Below, piece by piece: positions 1 to 8,548 of a DNA stretch of 64,000 nt (position 1 is its first letter; every line of letters starts with the position of its first letter). The notes beneath the pieces were generated by a model. It did no database searches and was not told the origin of the DNA. It saw only the letters and a list, made by a program, of their open reading frames with translations. Made by a program: the position numbers and the translations under genes. Source of the stretch: Ruminococcus sp. (GTDB lineage: Bacteria; Bacillota; Clostridia; Oscillospirales; Ruminococcaceae); assembly GCF_016287535.1 (NCBI RefSeq), contig NZ_JAEFAJ010000001.1:248001-312000 (forward strand), in the 5' to 3' direction.

Positions 1-31
1 AAAAAAACAGCCGGCTGATTAAGCCGGCTGC
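1..31 (-). terminator. Rho-independent terminator of the SleB-like gene
   Basis: A 9-bp GC-rich stem (positions 8-16 with 22-30, loop GATTA) is followed on the minus strand by seven T residues. It lies 9 bases beyond the stop codon of the SleB-like hydrolase gene, so it most likely ends that transcript. Confidence 0.85.
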
Positions 32-39
32 TGTTCCTA

Positions 40-1044
40 TTAATAGAAGTGGTTGCTGTATCCGTCACCCCAGAAACCTAAGAAACCCTGAGTAAAGGAT
101 TCAGGTTCATTGAAGTAAAGTCTTACAGCATCTTTTACGCTTTGTGTAACGTAACCAGAATATGTAGTAAGGTTTACATAATTCCATGCGCCAGTAAACT
201 GATTCGGTTCTGTGAGCACACCGTATACAGTATTTGAAAAACTCGGCGACTTGACTCTATTCATGATCACCTCTACTACCAACGCCTTATCGTAGTCGCT
301 GATCCAATTGCTGCCTGCTTCGTTTGCAACAGCGTTACAGAGAAGAATATAATCTTCATCTGAGATCGGAAGAGCCTTTTCACTTACTTCAACATCGATA
401 GCTACCGGCTCCGGTGCAGGTTCAACATCCGTCTGTGTTGTTACCTCGGGAGCTTCTGTTACAGCCTCGACTGTAGTAGTAGTCGTTTCGGCTGTAGTAG
501 TTTCAGTAGTTGTCGTTGTAGTTGTAGTTGTTTCTGTAGTCGTTGTTGTAGTAGCCTGTGTTGTTATTGAAGTAATGTCAGCTAAAGCAGCTGTTGTTTC
601 TGTTACTACATCCGCAACGTCAGCAACAAGTGAAGCCGTTGTAGCAGGCTGTGTAACAGGCTGTGTAATTGCAGCCGGCGCGTGAGCCGGTGCTGGCACC
701 GATTTTGAAATCTTAGCAGCTTTATCAGCTGCCCCTGTACTGTTTTTGGAAGATGTGCCCTCCTGAACAGAACTAAAGTACTTGCTTGCGGCCATTAAAT
801 CCTCGGCCTTGTTAGATTTCTTGGTGGTTGTTCCTTTGTTTGCAGTTGCGTTATCTGTCTCATCTGCAGTTGAATCTACAGATGCTGAGTCAGCAGCGCC
901 GTCAGTATTTGCGACACCCGCGTTATCAGAGACAAGATCGACTTTACTGATAGTTGAAGAAGTTATGTATCCAACTCCGAATCCACCAGCAAGTACTGAA
1001 GCAACCACTCCGCAACATAAAGCTGCGGTTTTGAGATTACCCAT
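40..1044 (-). CDS. SleB-like cell wall hydrolase with Thr-rich linker
   Basis: A secreted or membrane-anchored cell wall hydrolase of the SleB/CwlJ (Hydrolase_2) family, predicted to cleave peptidoglycan. The N-terminus has a hydrophobic anchor or signal segment (about residues 5-30). A low-complexity Ser/Ala/Asp/Thr region with long Thr runs follows. The last 105 residues are the catalytic domain, with the conserved early Glu in NAVANEAG, the VVEVIMNR helix and the NQFTGAWNY segment. The start at 1044 has a GGAAAGG ribosome site 8 bases upstream; the longer frame would start above the -10 box at 1096-1101 and is rejected. Thr-rich linkers are shared with cellulases and other envelope proteins here. 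SleB relatives act in spore germination, but similar domains occur in vegetative hydrolases, so a germination role is not shown. Confidence 0.85.
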   Translation of the reverse strand: MGNLKTAALCCGVVASVLAGGFGVGYITSSTISKVDLVSDNAGVANTDGAADSASVDSTADETDNATANKGTTTKKSNKAEDLMAASKYFSSVQEGTSSKNSTGAADKAAKISKSVPAPAHAPAAITQPVTQPATTASLVADVADVVTETTAALADITSITTQATTTTTTETTTTTTTTTETTTAETTTTTVEAVTEAPEVTTQTDVEPAPEPVAIDVEVSEKALPISDEDYILLCNAVANEAGSNWISDYDKALVVEVIMNRVKSPSFSNTVYGVLTEPNQFTGAWNYVNLTTYSGYVTQSVKDAVRLYFNEPESFTQGFLGFWGDGYSNHFY

Positions 1045-1095
1045 CAACTCATCCTTTCCTGAAAAAAGCATTTTCAATTTTTTCGGGCTGTTGTT

Positions 1096-1124
1096 ATGAT
1101 AACACATCTTACCTCAAATGGCAA
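1096..1124 (-). promoter_or_regulatory. Promoter of the SleB-like gene
   Basis: On the minus strand, TTGCCA and TATCAT are separated by 17 bases. The implied start of transcription (about 1089) lies between this site and the ATG at 1044, which supports the shorter reading of the gene. Confidence 0.6.
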
Positions 1125-1410
1125 TACTTTCAAATTTTTTTCCATTTTATGGCTAATAGTTTCCACGAATTTAAAGGTATCAAAGTAAATCTGCACATAT
1201 TAGTTTTCTATTATGTGAATATAATGTTAATTTATTGTTAATAACTCTTCTGTTTTAACCGCATTTTGTTACAAAACAGTTACAAAAACTACGCCGTTGT
1301 TAACGATATAATGGGATTTTTAAGACATCCCGCCTTGAAAGCTGACCTTCAAGAACCAGAAAAGCGATGAAATAATTGCACGGAAGATTTCAAAAATATA
1401 GTTCAGGCTA
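1125..1410. other. AT-rich intergenic spacer without a recognised gene
   Basis: This stretch separates the divergent SleB-like and moxR genes. I see no credible reading frame or RNA gene. It holds an isolated TATAAT at 1307-1312 without a well-spaced -35, and a weak CTTGAA/TTCAAG hairpin near 1334. Confidence 0.5.
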
Positions 1411-1439
1411 TTGCAAAAAAATGCTTAAAATGATATAAT
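1411..1439 (+). promoter_or_regulatory. Promoter of the moxR operon
   Basis: TTGCAA, 17 bases, then TATAAT with an upstream TG (extended -10). It lies 34 bases before the moxR start codon. Confidence 0.75.
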
Positions 1440-1473
1440 AAATAAGTATAAACAAATCTGTTAGGAGAAGTAT

Positions 1474-2427
1474 ATGAACAAAACATATTACACCGATCAA
1501 ATCAATTCAATTATCTCTGAGGTAAAAAAAGCCGTCATCGGCAAGGACGCTATTATAATAAAGGTATTGCTTGCCATGCTGTGCAGAGGTCATGTTCTTA
1601 TCGAGGATATTCCCGGAGTCGGCAAGACTACCCTTGCTCTCGCATTTTCAAAGGCTCTGTCACTTGAGCATAACCGTATGCAGTTCACTCCGGACGTGCT
1701 TCCTTCCGACGTTACAGGCTTCTCGGTCTATAACAAGAGCAACGGCAAATTCGAGTTCAGACCGGGTGTCGCTTTCTGCAACCTGTTTCTCGCCGACGAG
1801 ATAAACCGTACATCAAGCAAGACACAGTCCGCTCTGCTTGAGCTCATGGAAGAAAAAAGCATAACTGTTGACGGAAATACCTACAAGCTTCCTGAGCCAT
1901 ATACCGTTATTGCAACTCAGAATCCCATAGGTTCTGCCGGAACACATAATCTTCCGGATTCACAGCTTGACCGCTTTATGATCAAGCTCAGCATGGGATA
2001 TCCTGATTTCAACGGAGAAGTCTCTATACTGAAGGCAAAACAGAACATCAATCCTCTTGACAGAGTCATTCCTGTCGCTGACGCCGACTTCATCACTGAG
2101 CTTCAGGAGTACATATCAAGCGTTTATGTTGACGAAAGGATATATGAGTATATCGTATCAGTGTCTGCCGCCACGAGAAATCATCCTATGCTTAAACTTG
2201 GCGTAAGTCCGAGAGGTACGCTTGCACTCATGCAGCTTTCCAAGGGCATAGCTGTTGCTATGGGACGAGACTATGTTATCCCGGAGGATATCTCATACAT
2301 ATGCAACGACGTTTTCGAGCACCGTATCATTCTCAACTCAAAAGCAAAGCTTTCAGATACGACTGCATCCGACATCATAACAGAGATTCTCAGATCCGTG
2401 CCCGTTCCTGGCATAACCGAAAAATAA
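1474..2427 (+). CDS. MoxR family AAA+ ATPase
   Basis: A cytoplasmic AAA+ ATPase of the MoxR/RavA group, a chaperone-like machine often needed for maturation or insertion of partner proteins. Walker A is IPGVGKTT at about residues 46-53; Walker B is LFLADEINR; the sensor 1 segment has ATQNP; all are intact. Length (317) is normal for the family. The start has a TTAGGAGA ribosome site 6 bases upstream. It heads an operon with a DUF58 protein 9 bases downstream and a transglutaminase-like membrane protein. This MoxR-DUF58-transglutaminase set is a widely conserved trio in bacteria, inferred to act on the cell envelope; its biochemical substrate is unknown. Confidence 0.92.
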   Translation: MNKTYYTDQINSIISEVKKAVIGKDAIIIKVLLAMLCRGHVLIEDIPGVGKTTLALAFSKALSLEHNRMQFTPDVLPSDVTGFSVYNKSNGKFEFRPGVAFCNLFLADEINRTSSKTQSALLELMEEKSITVDGNTYKLPEPYTVIATQNPIGSAGTHNLPDSQLDRFMIKLSMGYPDFNGEVSILKAKQNINPLDRVIPVADADFITELQEYISSVYVDERIYEYIVSVSAATRNHPMLKLGVSPRGTLALMQLSKGIAVAMGRDYVIPEDISYICNDVFEHRIILNSKAKLSDTTASDIITEILRSVPVPGITEK

Positions 2428-2436
2428 GGCTGTACT

Positions 2437-3630
2437 ATGATTCTGACAAAGATACTTTTTATAGTTCTGATCATAATCTGTGTGCTGTTTTACATACTGT
2501 ATCTCGGCAATTTTGCTCTTGTTCTTCTGATAGTTGTTGTCACACTGCCTTTAATAATGTATATTACGACTAATATAGCTAAAAAGAATATAACCGCAGA
2601 TTTTGCAGTTAAAGACAAAACCGTTGCGAAAAATACGTCTTTCCCTATACAGCTCGTGGTAACGAACAACAGCATCTTCCCTATCGGAAAAGCCGAAGCA
2701 CACATAGAATACTATAATATTTTCAATGATGAAGTTTCAGCCTTTGATCTTTATCTGCCCATACAGCCAAAGAATTCCCAGAGAATAACATTTCAGCTGC
2801 AGTCCGAATTCTGCGGAACTATAAGGGTGACCGCTTCTTATCTGAATGTTTTTGATCCCCTCAGGATATTCAGGTTCAGGTCAGCTCAGAATGTCTCCAC
2901 AGAGCTCCTCGTTCTTCCCGAATGTCACGACATATCCGGAATAGTCCACTATACCGACCGCATAAATGAAGACAGCGATGTATTCTCTGAATACCATCCG
3001 GGCGACGATCCCTCGGAGGTCTTTGACCTGAGAGAATATAATCCCGGCGACAAGCTGAACCGTATACACTGGAAGCTCAGTTCAAAGAAGGATGACTTCA
3101 TCGTAAAAGAGTACAGTCTTCCAATCGATGTGCCCTGCACTCTTTTCCTTGATTTGATGTCCTACAGTGACAAGTTTCTTTCTCTTGCGATACTTGATTC
3201 CCTTATCGATACATTTATGTCGGTATCACAGTTCCTTATCGACAATGAAAGAGGGCATTCCGTTGTATTCTTTGATACCTCAAAGAATATGTTCACTGAA
3301 CACCATATCAACAGCACTTCTGATATAAGTATCGCCGTTAAATCTTTACTTTCATCATTCAGAAGCGATATTCCCTGCCAGCTCCCTGATAATTATTTCT
3401 TCGATAATCCCAAACTTTCATATGCTTCCTTCACTTATATCGGATCTCTCCTTAATCAGAAGATCCTTCAGTTTATCGACGAGGAAATAGAAGCTGAACA
3501 GAAGAATGCCATGATCGTTGTCGGATCCGCAGATGAACTGCCGGAACTGAACGCCGATTTTTCATCGTTCAGTATCACACCTGTTATAACCGGCAGGATA
3601 AGCGCTTCAATAAAGGATATAGATATATAA
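2437..3630 (+). CDS. DUF58 domain-containing membrane protein
   Basis: A DUF58 protein, the usual partner of MoxR ATPases. Two hydrophobic segments occupy about the first 50 residues; a beta-rich region follows. The DUF58 signature REYNPGDKLNRIHWK lies near residues 200-215, and the C-terminal half resembles a von Willebrand A-type fold, though a full metal-ion site is not obvious by eye. It starts 9 bases after moxR and its stop codon overlaps the next start (TAATG), so the three genes are almost certainly co-translated. Its function is not established in the family; an adaptor role between MoxR and the transglutaminase protein is inferred. Confidence 0.85.
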   Translation: MILTKILFIVLIIICVLFYILYLGNFALVLLIVVVTLPLIMYITTNIAKKNITADFAVKDKTVAKNTSFPIQLVVTNNSIFPIGKAEAHIEYYNIFNDEVSAFDLYLPIQPKNSQRITFQLQSEFCGTIRVTASYLNVFDPLRIFRFRSAQNVSTELLVLPECHDISGIVHYTDRINEDSDVFSEYHPGDDPSEVFDLREYNPGDKLNRIHWKLSSKKDDFIVKEYSLPIDVPCTLFLDLMSYSDKFLSLAILDSLIDTFMSVSQFLIDNERGHSVVFFDTSKNMFTEHHINSTSDISIAVKSLLSSFRSDIPCQLPDNYFFDNPKLSYASFTYIGSLLNQKILQFIDEEIEAEQKNAMIVVGSADELPELNADFSSFSITPVITGRISASIKDIDI

Positions 3631-6329
3631 TGAAAAGAAAGCTCAAACAAAAATATAATGGTATTACCATCAGCGACAGCATCGTTATGTCTGTCAAACG
3701 AAAGAATTCAAATCCGCGAAAGCCTTTTTCTGTTGCCATAGCCCTGATAGGTTTCGTTTCATTCATCATGGCTTTTCTCGGAATGTACAGACTTCCTTTC
3801 GATACAGAAAAAGTATTTTTTGCCAGCATTTGCATTCTTGCGTTCTATATTACCATTTCGGTTATAGGCGGCAGGGCACTGTGGCTGTATCCGGCTTCCC
3901 TGGTTCTTTTTTTATTTGCTGCCTTTAAAAAAGCCTCAAAGATCATGCTCGGCTATAAATTTGCCTACAATTTTATATATAAGGTAACCTTTGAATCCAA
4001 AATAGATTATTACAGGAATCTCCAGCCGTCTTTAAGAACTCCGTCAATAACGACGATAGTGCTTTTCTTTATCTGGATGCTTGCTATCGTTCTTTGCTTT
4101 TTTACTATATGCAGACCGAATCCTGTACTGCCGCTGCTCATGACATTCCCACTTCTTGAAATAGGATTGTACAACGGTATCATATTGCCTGTATTCTGGG
4201 GAATACTCTGCATCGCATACTGGATGTCACTGCTGTCGATGTCTTCTATCGACGCCGGAGAATACTCAGGCGGTCAGAGCGGATTTGTGCGAAAAAACGA
4301 TCTGTTTTTCCCGAAAAGGCATATGAAGCTGAAGGTCACGGAAAGATGCGGTATGCTTGTAATATGTTCCGTTATCATTACTGCTCTCCTTTCAATGTGG
4401 CTACTGAAGGTCACACATTATAAAAGAAGTGACAGGATCAATCAGAAAAGGCGGGACATCACCAATGCCGTAGATGAATTTTCCATTGAAAATCTTGCTG
4501 ACAGTCTGGCGCGTATAACAGCTTCATTCGGACTTGATTTTGAGTATGACAACCGAAAGCTCGGCAATAACAGTCATATTCGCTACAAAAATATTACAGA
4601 CCTGACAATTACACTTGATACTCCTGCGTCCGGAGCTATATATCTGAAGGAATATACCCGTTCTGATTATAAAGGCGATATGTGGGACGATATGCCGTCT
4701 TCAGATTACGATAACGATCTTTTCGGCGAGTTTAAGAAATACGACATTCATCCACAGGATTTCCCCGCACTTGCCCTTAAAATAATAAATGATCCTCCGG
4801 AAAAGAACAAGCTGCGTATCGTACCTGCTTCCCAGAAGAGAAATCACACTTATGTTCCGTACTGCACTATAAATACCGGAAATATCGGATATACCGATGA
4901 CCTGATGATAACTCCGAAAAATCAGAAAAAAGGCGATAATACCTATGATCTCTATACGGACAGCATTTTAACTTCGATCAGTAACACTGCATCTTCCGAC
5001 AGTCGTCCGGCATTAATTCCAGTGGATATCAGCGCTCTTGTTGATATGCCCTCGAAGGAAAAGCTCAGTGCTTATTGTTCGGATCATGAGCTGTTAAGCT
5101 ATGATAAATACTTTACTGTTGAATGCGCTGATTTTTTAGATACTAAATATATCAGTTCAGCTGAAAATCCTAATCTGCTCCTTACTTTGCTTTTGCAGAA
5201 TGAATACAAGAATTTTGTCTATGAAAAGTATCTCAGCGTTCCGGATAATCCCGAAATGGACGAGATACGGGATAAGTTCGCTTATGTAGTAAACAACAGG
5301 GACATAAGCTCAACTAACAAAACACTTGCCGTTCTTGAGGATATAAAAAATAGTATACAGGAATCCAGCACTTATACGCTTTCTCCCGGAAAAACTCCTG
5401 CGACCCGTGATTTCGTAAACTATTTCCTGCTTGAGAACCACAAGGGCTTCTGTACTCACTATGCTTCCGCAGGCGTTATCCTTGCAAGAATGGCAGGCAT
5501 CCCTGCACGTTATGCGACAGGTTACGTTGTTGTAGGAAGCGATATCGAATCAGGTAAAAGAAATCCTGACGGTTCTGTAACCGTTAACGTCAAGGACAAC
5601 CGCAGCCATGCGTGGGCGGAAGTATACATTGACGGCGCAGGCTGGATACCTTATGAGTTTACAGACGGATATTCAGAAAGCGAGATCAATACCTCAGCAG
5701 CATCTGCTCCAAAGGAAACAACCACCGCAACTTCTACTACGACATTAACAACCACAAGTACGACCACCACTGCTGCTTCAAATATTTCCCGGACTTCTAC
5801 GACTAAGCCAAATGTTTCGGCGCCGTCAACCACAACAACCAAAAAGCATATCGCTTCCGGCATTTTACGTGTCGACTCCGGTGGAAAGATGCACCTTCCG
5901 AAATGGATAAAGTTCTTCTTAAAATTAATTCTGCTGCTTGCTCTTGCAGTGTGCCTGCTCATTCTCAGACGCCGTATAATTCTATACTACAGAAATAAAG
6001 GATTCACAACTGGCAAAACATCAGACAGGATACTGAGAATGTACGGATATGCAGAAAAAATGCTGTCTTTACTTGATATGGAGAGCGAAAACGGTAATTA
6101 CGTAAGCTTCGCCTCACAGGTAGAAAAAGGCTACGGAGGAATATATTTCAATAAAAATGATTTTGAGAATTTCACCCGAATCGCATTGAAAACAAGGTAC
6201 AGTAATACAAAGCCGACTGAAGAAGAAGCCGGCGTATGCTATAAGACTGTCAGTGATTTCTCGGATAATATGTGCAAGCGGAGTGAAAGACTGAAAAGGC
6301 TCGTAATAAAATATATTTATGTTTTATGA
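3630..6329 (+). CDS. TgpA-like transmembrane transglutaminase-domain protein
   Basis: An 899-residue membrane protein with several N-terminal transmembrane helices (about residues 30-270), an extracytoplasmic transglutaminase-like domain, a Thr-rich tract (about 690-740), one more membrane helix near 760-780 and a cytoplasmic tail. The papain-like catalytic triad looks intact: Cys608 in GFCTHYASAG, His660 in SHAWAEVY and an Asp near 679. Members of this family (TgpA/DUF3488-like plus transglutaminase core) are thought to cross-link or cleave envelope proteins; the substrate here is unknown. It overlaps the DUF58 gene by one base. The Thr-rich insert resembles the linkers of cellulosomal enzymes in this window and may be a glycosylated spacer. 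Confidence 0.88.
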   Translation: MKRKLKQKYNGITISDSIVMSVKRKNSNPRKPFSVAIALIGFVSFIMAFLGMYRLPFDTEKVFFASICILAFYITISVIGGRALWLYPASLVLFLFAAFKKASKIMLGYKFAYNFIYKVTFESKIDYYRNLQPSLRTPSITTIVLFFIWMLAIVLCFFTICRPNPVLPLLMTFPLLEIGLYNGIILPVFWGILCIAYWMSLLSMSSIDAGEYSGGQSGFVRKNDLFFPKRHMKLKVTERCGMLVICSVIITALLSMWLLKVTHYKRSDRINQKRRDITNAVDEFSIENLADSLARITASFGLDFEYDNRKLGNNSHIRYKNITDLTITLDTPASGAIYLKEYTRSDYKGDMWDDMPSSDYDNDLFGEFKKYDIHPQDFPALALKIINDPPEKNKLRIVPASQKRNHTYVPYCTINTGNIGYTDDLMITPKNQKKGDNTYDLYTDSILTSISNTASSDSRPALIPVDISALVDMPSKEKLSAYCSDHELLSYDKYFTVECADFLDTKYISSAENPNLLLTLLLQNEYKNFVYEKYLSVPDNPEMDEIRDKFAYVVNNRDISSTNKTLAVLEDIKNSIQESSTYTLSPGKTPATRDFVNYFLLENHKGFCTHYASAGVILARMAGIPARYATGYVVVGSDIESGKRNPDGSVTVNVKDNRSHAWAEVYIDGAGWIPYEFTDGYSESEINTSAASAPKETTTATSTTTLTTTSTTTTAASNISRTSTTKPNVSAPSTTTTKKHIASGILRVDSGGKMHLPKWIKFFLKLILLLALAVCLLILRRRIILYYRNKGFTTGKTSDRILRMYGYAEKMLSLLDMESENGNYVSFASQVEKGYGGIYFNKNDFENFTRIALKTRYSNTKPTEEEAGVCYKTVSDFSDNMCKRSERLKRLVIKYIYVL

Positions 6330-6342
6330 CAGGAGGGGTATT

Positions 6343-6930
6343 ATGAAGATAGATAATACAGGTTATATCATCAAGGGAATTCTGCTTGCTGTATGCGGAG
6401 TGCTTTTTGCGTTCTTTCCCGGTGTTTTGTCCTGGGTTTTCTATATCATAGGCGGTATCATTGTTGCAGGCAGCATACTTACAGGCTTGTCCAGCTTCGG
6501 AGGCGGCGACGGCGGTTCGCTCATGCCTGCCGGTATCGTTGGTGTGCTTGTCGGATTGTTCGTAATATATATACCGAGATTCATATCCAGAAAAATGTCT
6601 GCTATTGCGGGGATTATCCTTGCGGTTATCGCCATCACCCAGATAATAAAATCACTGAGCAAGGAGCTTACAAAAAAACTGAAGATATTTCAGCTCATCT
6701 TTGGTATCATACTGCTGATATCCTCTGTTTTCCTTATTTTCAATCCCTTCGGAGGAAAGATCATAAGATTCATTATCGGACTTCTCATGCTTGCCTTTGC
6801 AGCCTTTAACTTCTATGTTGCTTATGTTATAAGCGAGCGGAACGGAGAGGTTATCACTGCTTCAAACGATGTGATAGACGCCAATGGTTTTGAAGTCAAT
6901 AATGACGACGATATTAAACGCTTACAGTAA
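6343..6930 (+). CDS. DUF308 (HdeD-like) membrane protein
   Basis: A 195-residue integral membrane protein with about six hydrophobic helices in pairs, as in DUF308/HdeD proteins. The last 25 residues are polar and acidic. The start at 6343 is set by AGGAGGGG at 6331-6338; the frame opens earlier but that part overlaps the preceding gene and has no ribosome site. It is the last gene of the moxR operon, 13 bases after the transglutaminase gene, and a strong terminator follows at 6937. HdeD proteins are linked to acid stress in E. coli; a role here is not known. Confidence 0.8.
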   Translation: MKIDNTGYIIKGILLAVCGVLFAFFPGVLSWVFYIIGGIIVAGSILTGLSSFGGGDGGSLMPAGIVGVLVGLFVIYIPRFISRKMSAIAGIILAVIAITQIIKSLSKELTKKLKIFQLIFGIILLISSVFLIFNPFGGKIIRFIIGLLMLAFAAFNFYVAYVISERNGEVITASNDVIDANGFEVNNDDDIKRLQ

Positions 6931-6936
6931 AACTTG

Positions 6937-6964
6937 GCTGCCGGTACTTCCGGCAGCTTTTTTA
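6937..6964 (+). terminator. Rho-independent terminator of the moxR operon
   Basis: An 8-bp stem GCTGCCGG/CCGGCAGC (6937-6944 with 6950-6957) with a 5-base loop is followed by TTTTTTAT. It begins 7 bases after the DUF308 stop codon and separates this operon from the TerB/BrxD/helicase operon. Confidence 0.9.
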
Positions 6965-6987
6965 TATTCGCCAAATCGAACAAGCGT

Positions 6988-7016
6988 TTGACAAATCTGT
7001 TTTTTTGTGTTACAAT
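6988..7016 (+). promoter_or_regulatory. Consensus promoter of the TerB/BrxD/helicase operon
   Basis: TTGACA, 17 bases, TACAAT, with TG one base upstream of the -10 (extended -10). This near-ideal housekeeping promoter suggests constitutive, fairly strong expression. The terminator just upstream makes the three-gene operon an independent unit. Confidence 0.85.
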
Positions 7017-7049
7017 ATATAGTAAACCTTATGTAAAGGAGGCGTGAAA

Positions 7050-8546
7050 ATGTCTGATGTGAATATAATAATAAATCAGGTACTTGCGGATAAAAAGCTG
7101 GTAAACAGCAAGGCTTTCAGGGACAGAGTCTACAAGGACGAACCTATAATAAAAACTGCTGCCCAGTTCATAAAACAGGAAACGCCTTCTGAAATAAAGG
7201 AAATGAAAAATCTTGCTTTCACGCCGGAAGCATACTGGAAAACGTCTGCCTGGCTCTTTTATACACAAGGGAAGTTTATGGAAAACTATTCCGACAGTTT
7301 CAGTTATAATGATGACTTTATAAAATACTATCCCTGCTACCGTGACATGACAACGGAACAGCTGAGAGGGTATTTCTCATGGAGGACCTGTGTTCGCAAC
7401 GGCAATATCAGCAAGGCTCCCCTGCCATTTGTTTTCATATATATTTACGAACTGATAAACTGTATAGGATCAGAAACTCCGGAAAAATGTTTCATAAAGC
7501 TTAAAGATTTCTGCAGTATATATAAAGATACAGACGACACGATCTGCAAATACACCGACAACTGGCTTCTTGATTTCATTGTATACAATGAGCTCGACAG
7601 CAGTCTTGCAGACGGTCTGCATGAGATAAAGTTCGACCATGATATGCTTACCCTTATGAAATGGAAAGAGCATGACAATGATGAGATCTTTTCAGCCGTA
7701 TCTGCTCTTTCAGCCTATCAGCTCCGGAAATCAATGTTTTTTATCTCAAATCCTGATGACACGAAAAATGTAGTTGCCCGCTGCTTTATAAAGCTTTCTG
7801 AGTTCTTTGAAGAAAAAAGAAAAAGCTCACTTTTCAGCAAGCTATTCGGCAATCCCGTTGAATGCAGTCATAATATGTTCGCATCTGCGATCTTTTATGA
7901 CAGAATGCCTCTGCGCAGCTGTGAATACAAGCTCAGCGATATACACAGCTACACCTGTAAGAACGGAAGGTGGAGCTGCAGGAAGATATATGGCAACCGG
8001 AACAGAAACGGACATCTCGGCGATCTTGTAAAGGCCATTGACAGCCTTTTGCGTGATCACAACAGCTTCAGGCACAAAATATCATTTGACGGTGTTTCAA
8101 AAGCTGCCATAAAGGTGATACAGAATGAAATTGAGCTTTACTATGCCGAAAAGCGAAGAAATGAAGCGGTAAAGATCGAGATAGATGTATCAAAGCTCGG
8201 AAGTATAAGAAGCGCTTCCGATATCACACGCGAAAAGCTTCTTGTTTACTCAGATGAGGAAAACGAAGAAGAAAACAATACTGCGGCGGGAAACATTGCA
8301 GATGAAGTTACCGATGTTCTTGCACTTGATAAAAATGAACTCGCCTTTATGAGAGCTATGCTCTATAACGGCGATCCTGCCGGAGCAGCGCATAAATGCG
8401 GAAAAATGATCTCTATACTTGCCGATTCTGTCAATGAAAAGCTGTTTGACAGTTTCGGTGATACTGTTATTGATTTTACCGGCGATGTTCCTATGCTGAT
8501 AGAGGATTATACAGACGAACTCAAAACTATGATACCTGAGGAGTAA
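7050..8546 (+). CDS. TerB-N/TerB-C domain protein
   Basis: A 498-residue soluble protein without signal or membrane segments. Residues about 50-230 match the TerB-N pattern (W-L-F-Y-x-Q-G-K-F-M-x-x-Y-x-D, then LRGYFSWRTCVRNG and FVFIYIYELINCIG). The region after about 370, with KLGSIRSASDITREKLL and a helical C-terminus, resembles TerB-C. The ATG at 7050 has AAAGGAGG 7 bases upstream; the GTG at 7044 would be only 1 base from it. TerB-N/TerB-C proteins have been linked by gene context to stress and phage-resistance DNA-processing systems. Here the gene is followed, 2 and 11 bases apart, by a BrxD-like ATPase and a helicase, so all three probably form one system. The biochemical role is unknown. 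Confidence 0.75.
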   Translation: MSDVNIIINQVLADKKLVNSKAFRDRVYKDEPIIKTAAQFIKQETPSEIKEMKNLAFTPEAYWKTSAWLFYTQGKFMENYSDSFSYNDDFIKYYPCYRDMTTEQLRGYFSWRTCVRNGNISKAPLPFVFIYIYELINCIGSETPEKCFIKLKDFCSIYKDTDDTICKYTDNWLLDFIVYNELDSSLADGLHEIKFDHDMLTLMKWKEHDNDEIFSAVSALSAYQLRKSMFFISNPDDTKNVVARCFIKLSEFFEEKRKSSLFSKLFGNPVECSHNMFASAIFYDRMPLRSCEYKLSDIHSYTCKNGRWSCRKIYGNRNRNGHLGDLVKAIDSLLRDHNSFRHKISFDGVSKAAIKVIQNEIELYYAEKRRNEAVKIEIDVSKLGSIRSASDITREKLLVYSDEENEEENNTAAGNIADEVTDVLALDKNELAFMRAMLYNGDPAGAAHKCGKMISILADSVNEKLFDSFGDTVIDFTGDVPMLIEDYTDELKTMIPEE

Positions 8547-8548
8547 AT

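Noticed and set aside
430..560. CRISPR-like or tandem-repeat array
   Set aside because: The periodicity is three bases from Thr codons; there are no spacers or conserved direct repeats.
1045..1107. The longer start of the SleB-like protein (63 bases upstream)
   Set aside because: It would begin above the predicted -10 box and lacks a ribosome site; GGAAAGG supports the start at 1044.
5651..5962. Val-rich minus-strand open frame, and similar frames opposite other Thr-rich regions
   Set aside because: ACN codons of Thr tracts read backwards give GTN (Val) codons; they are artefacts of the linkers.
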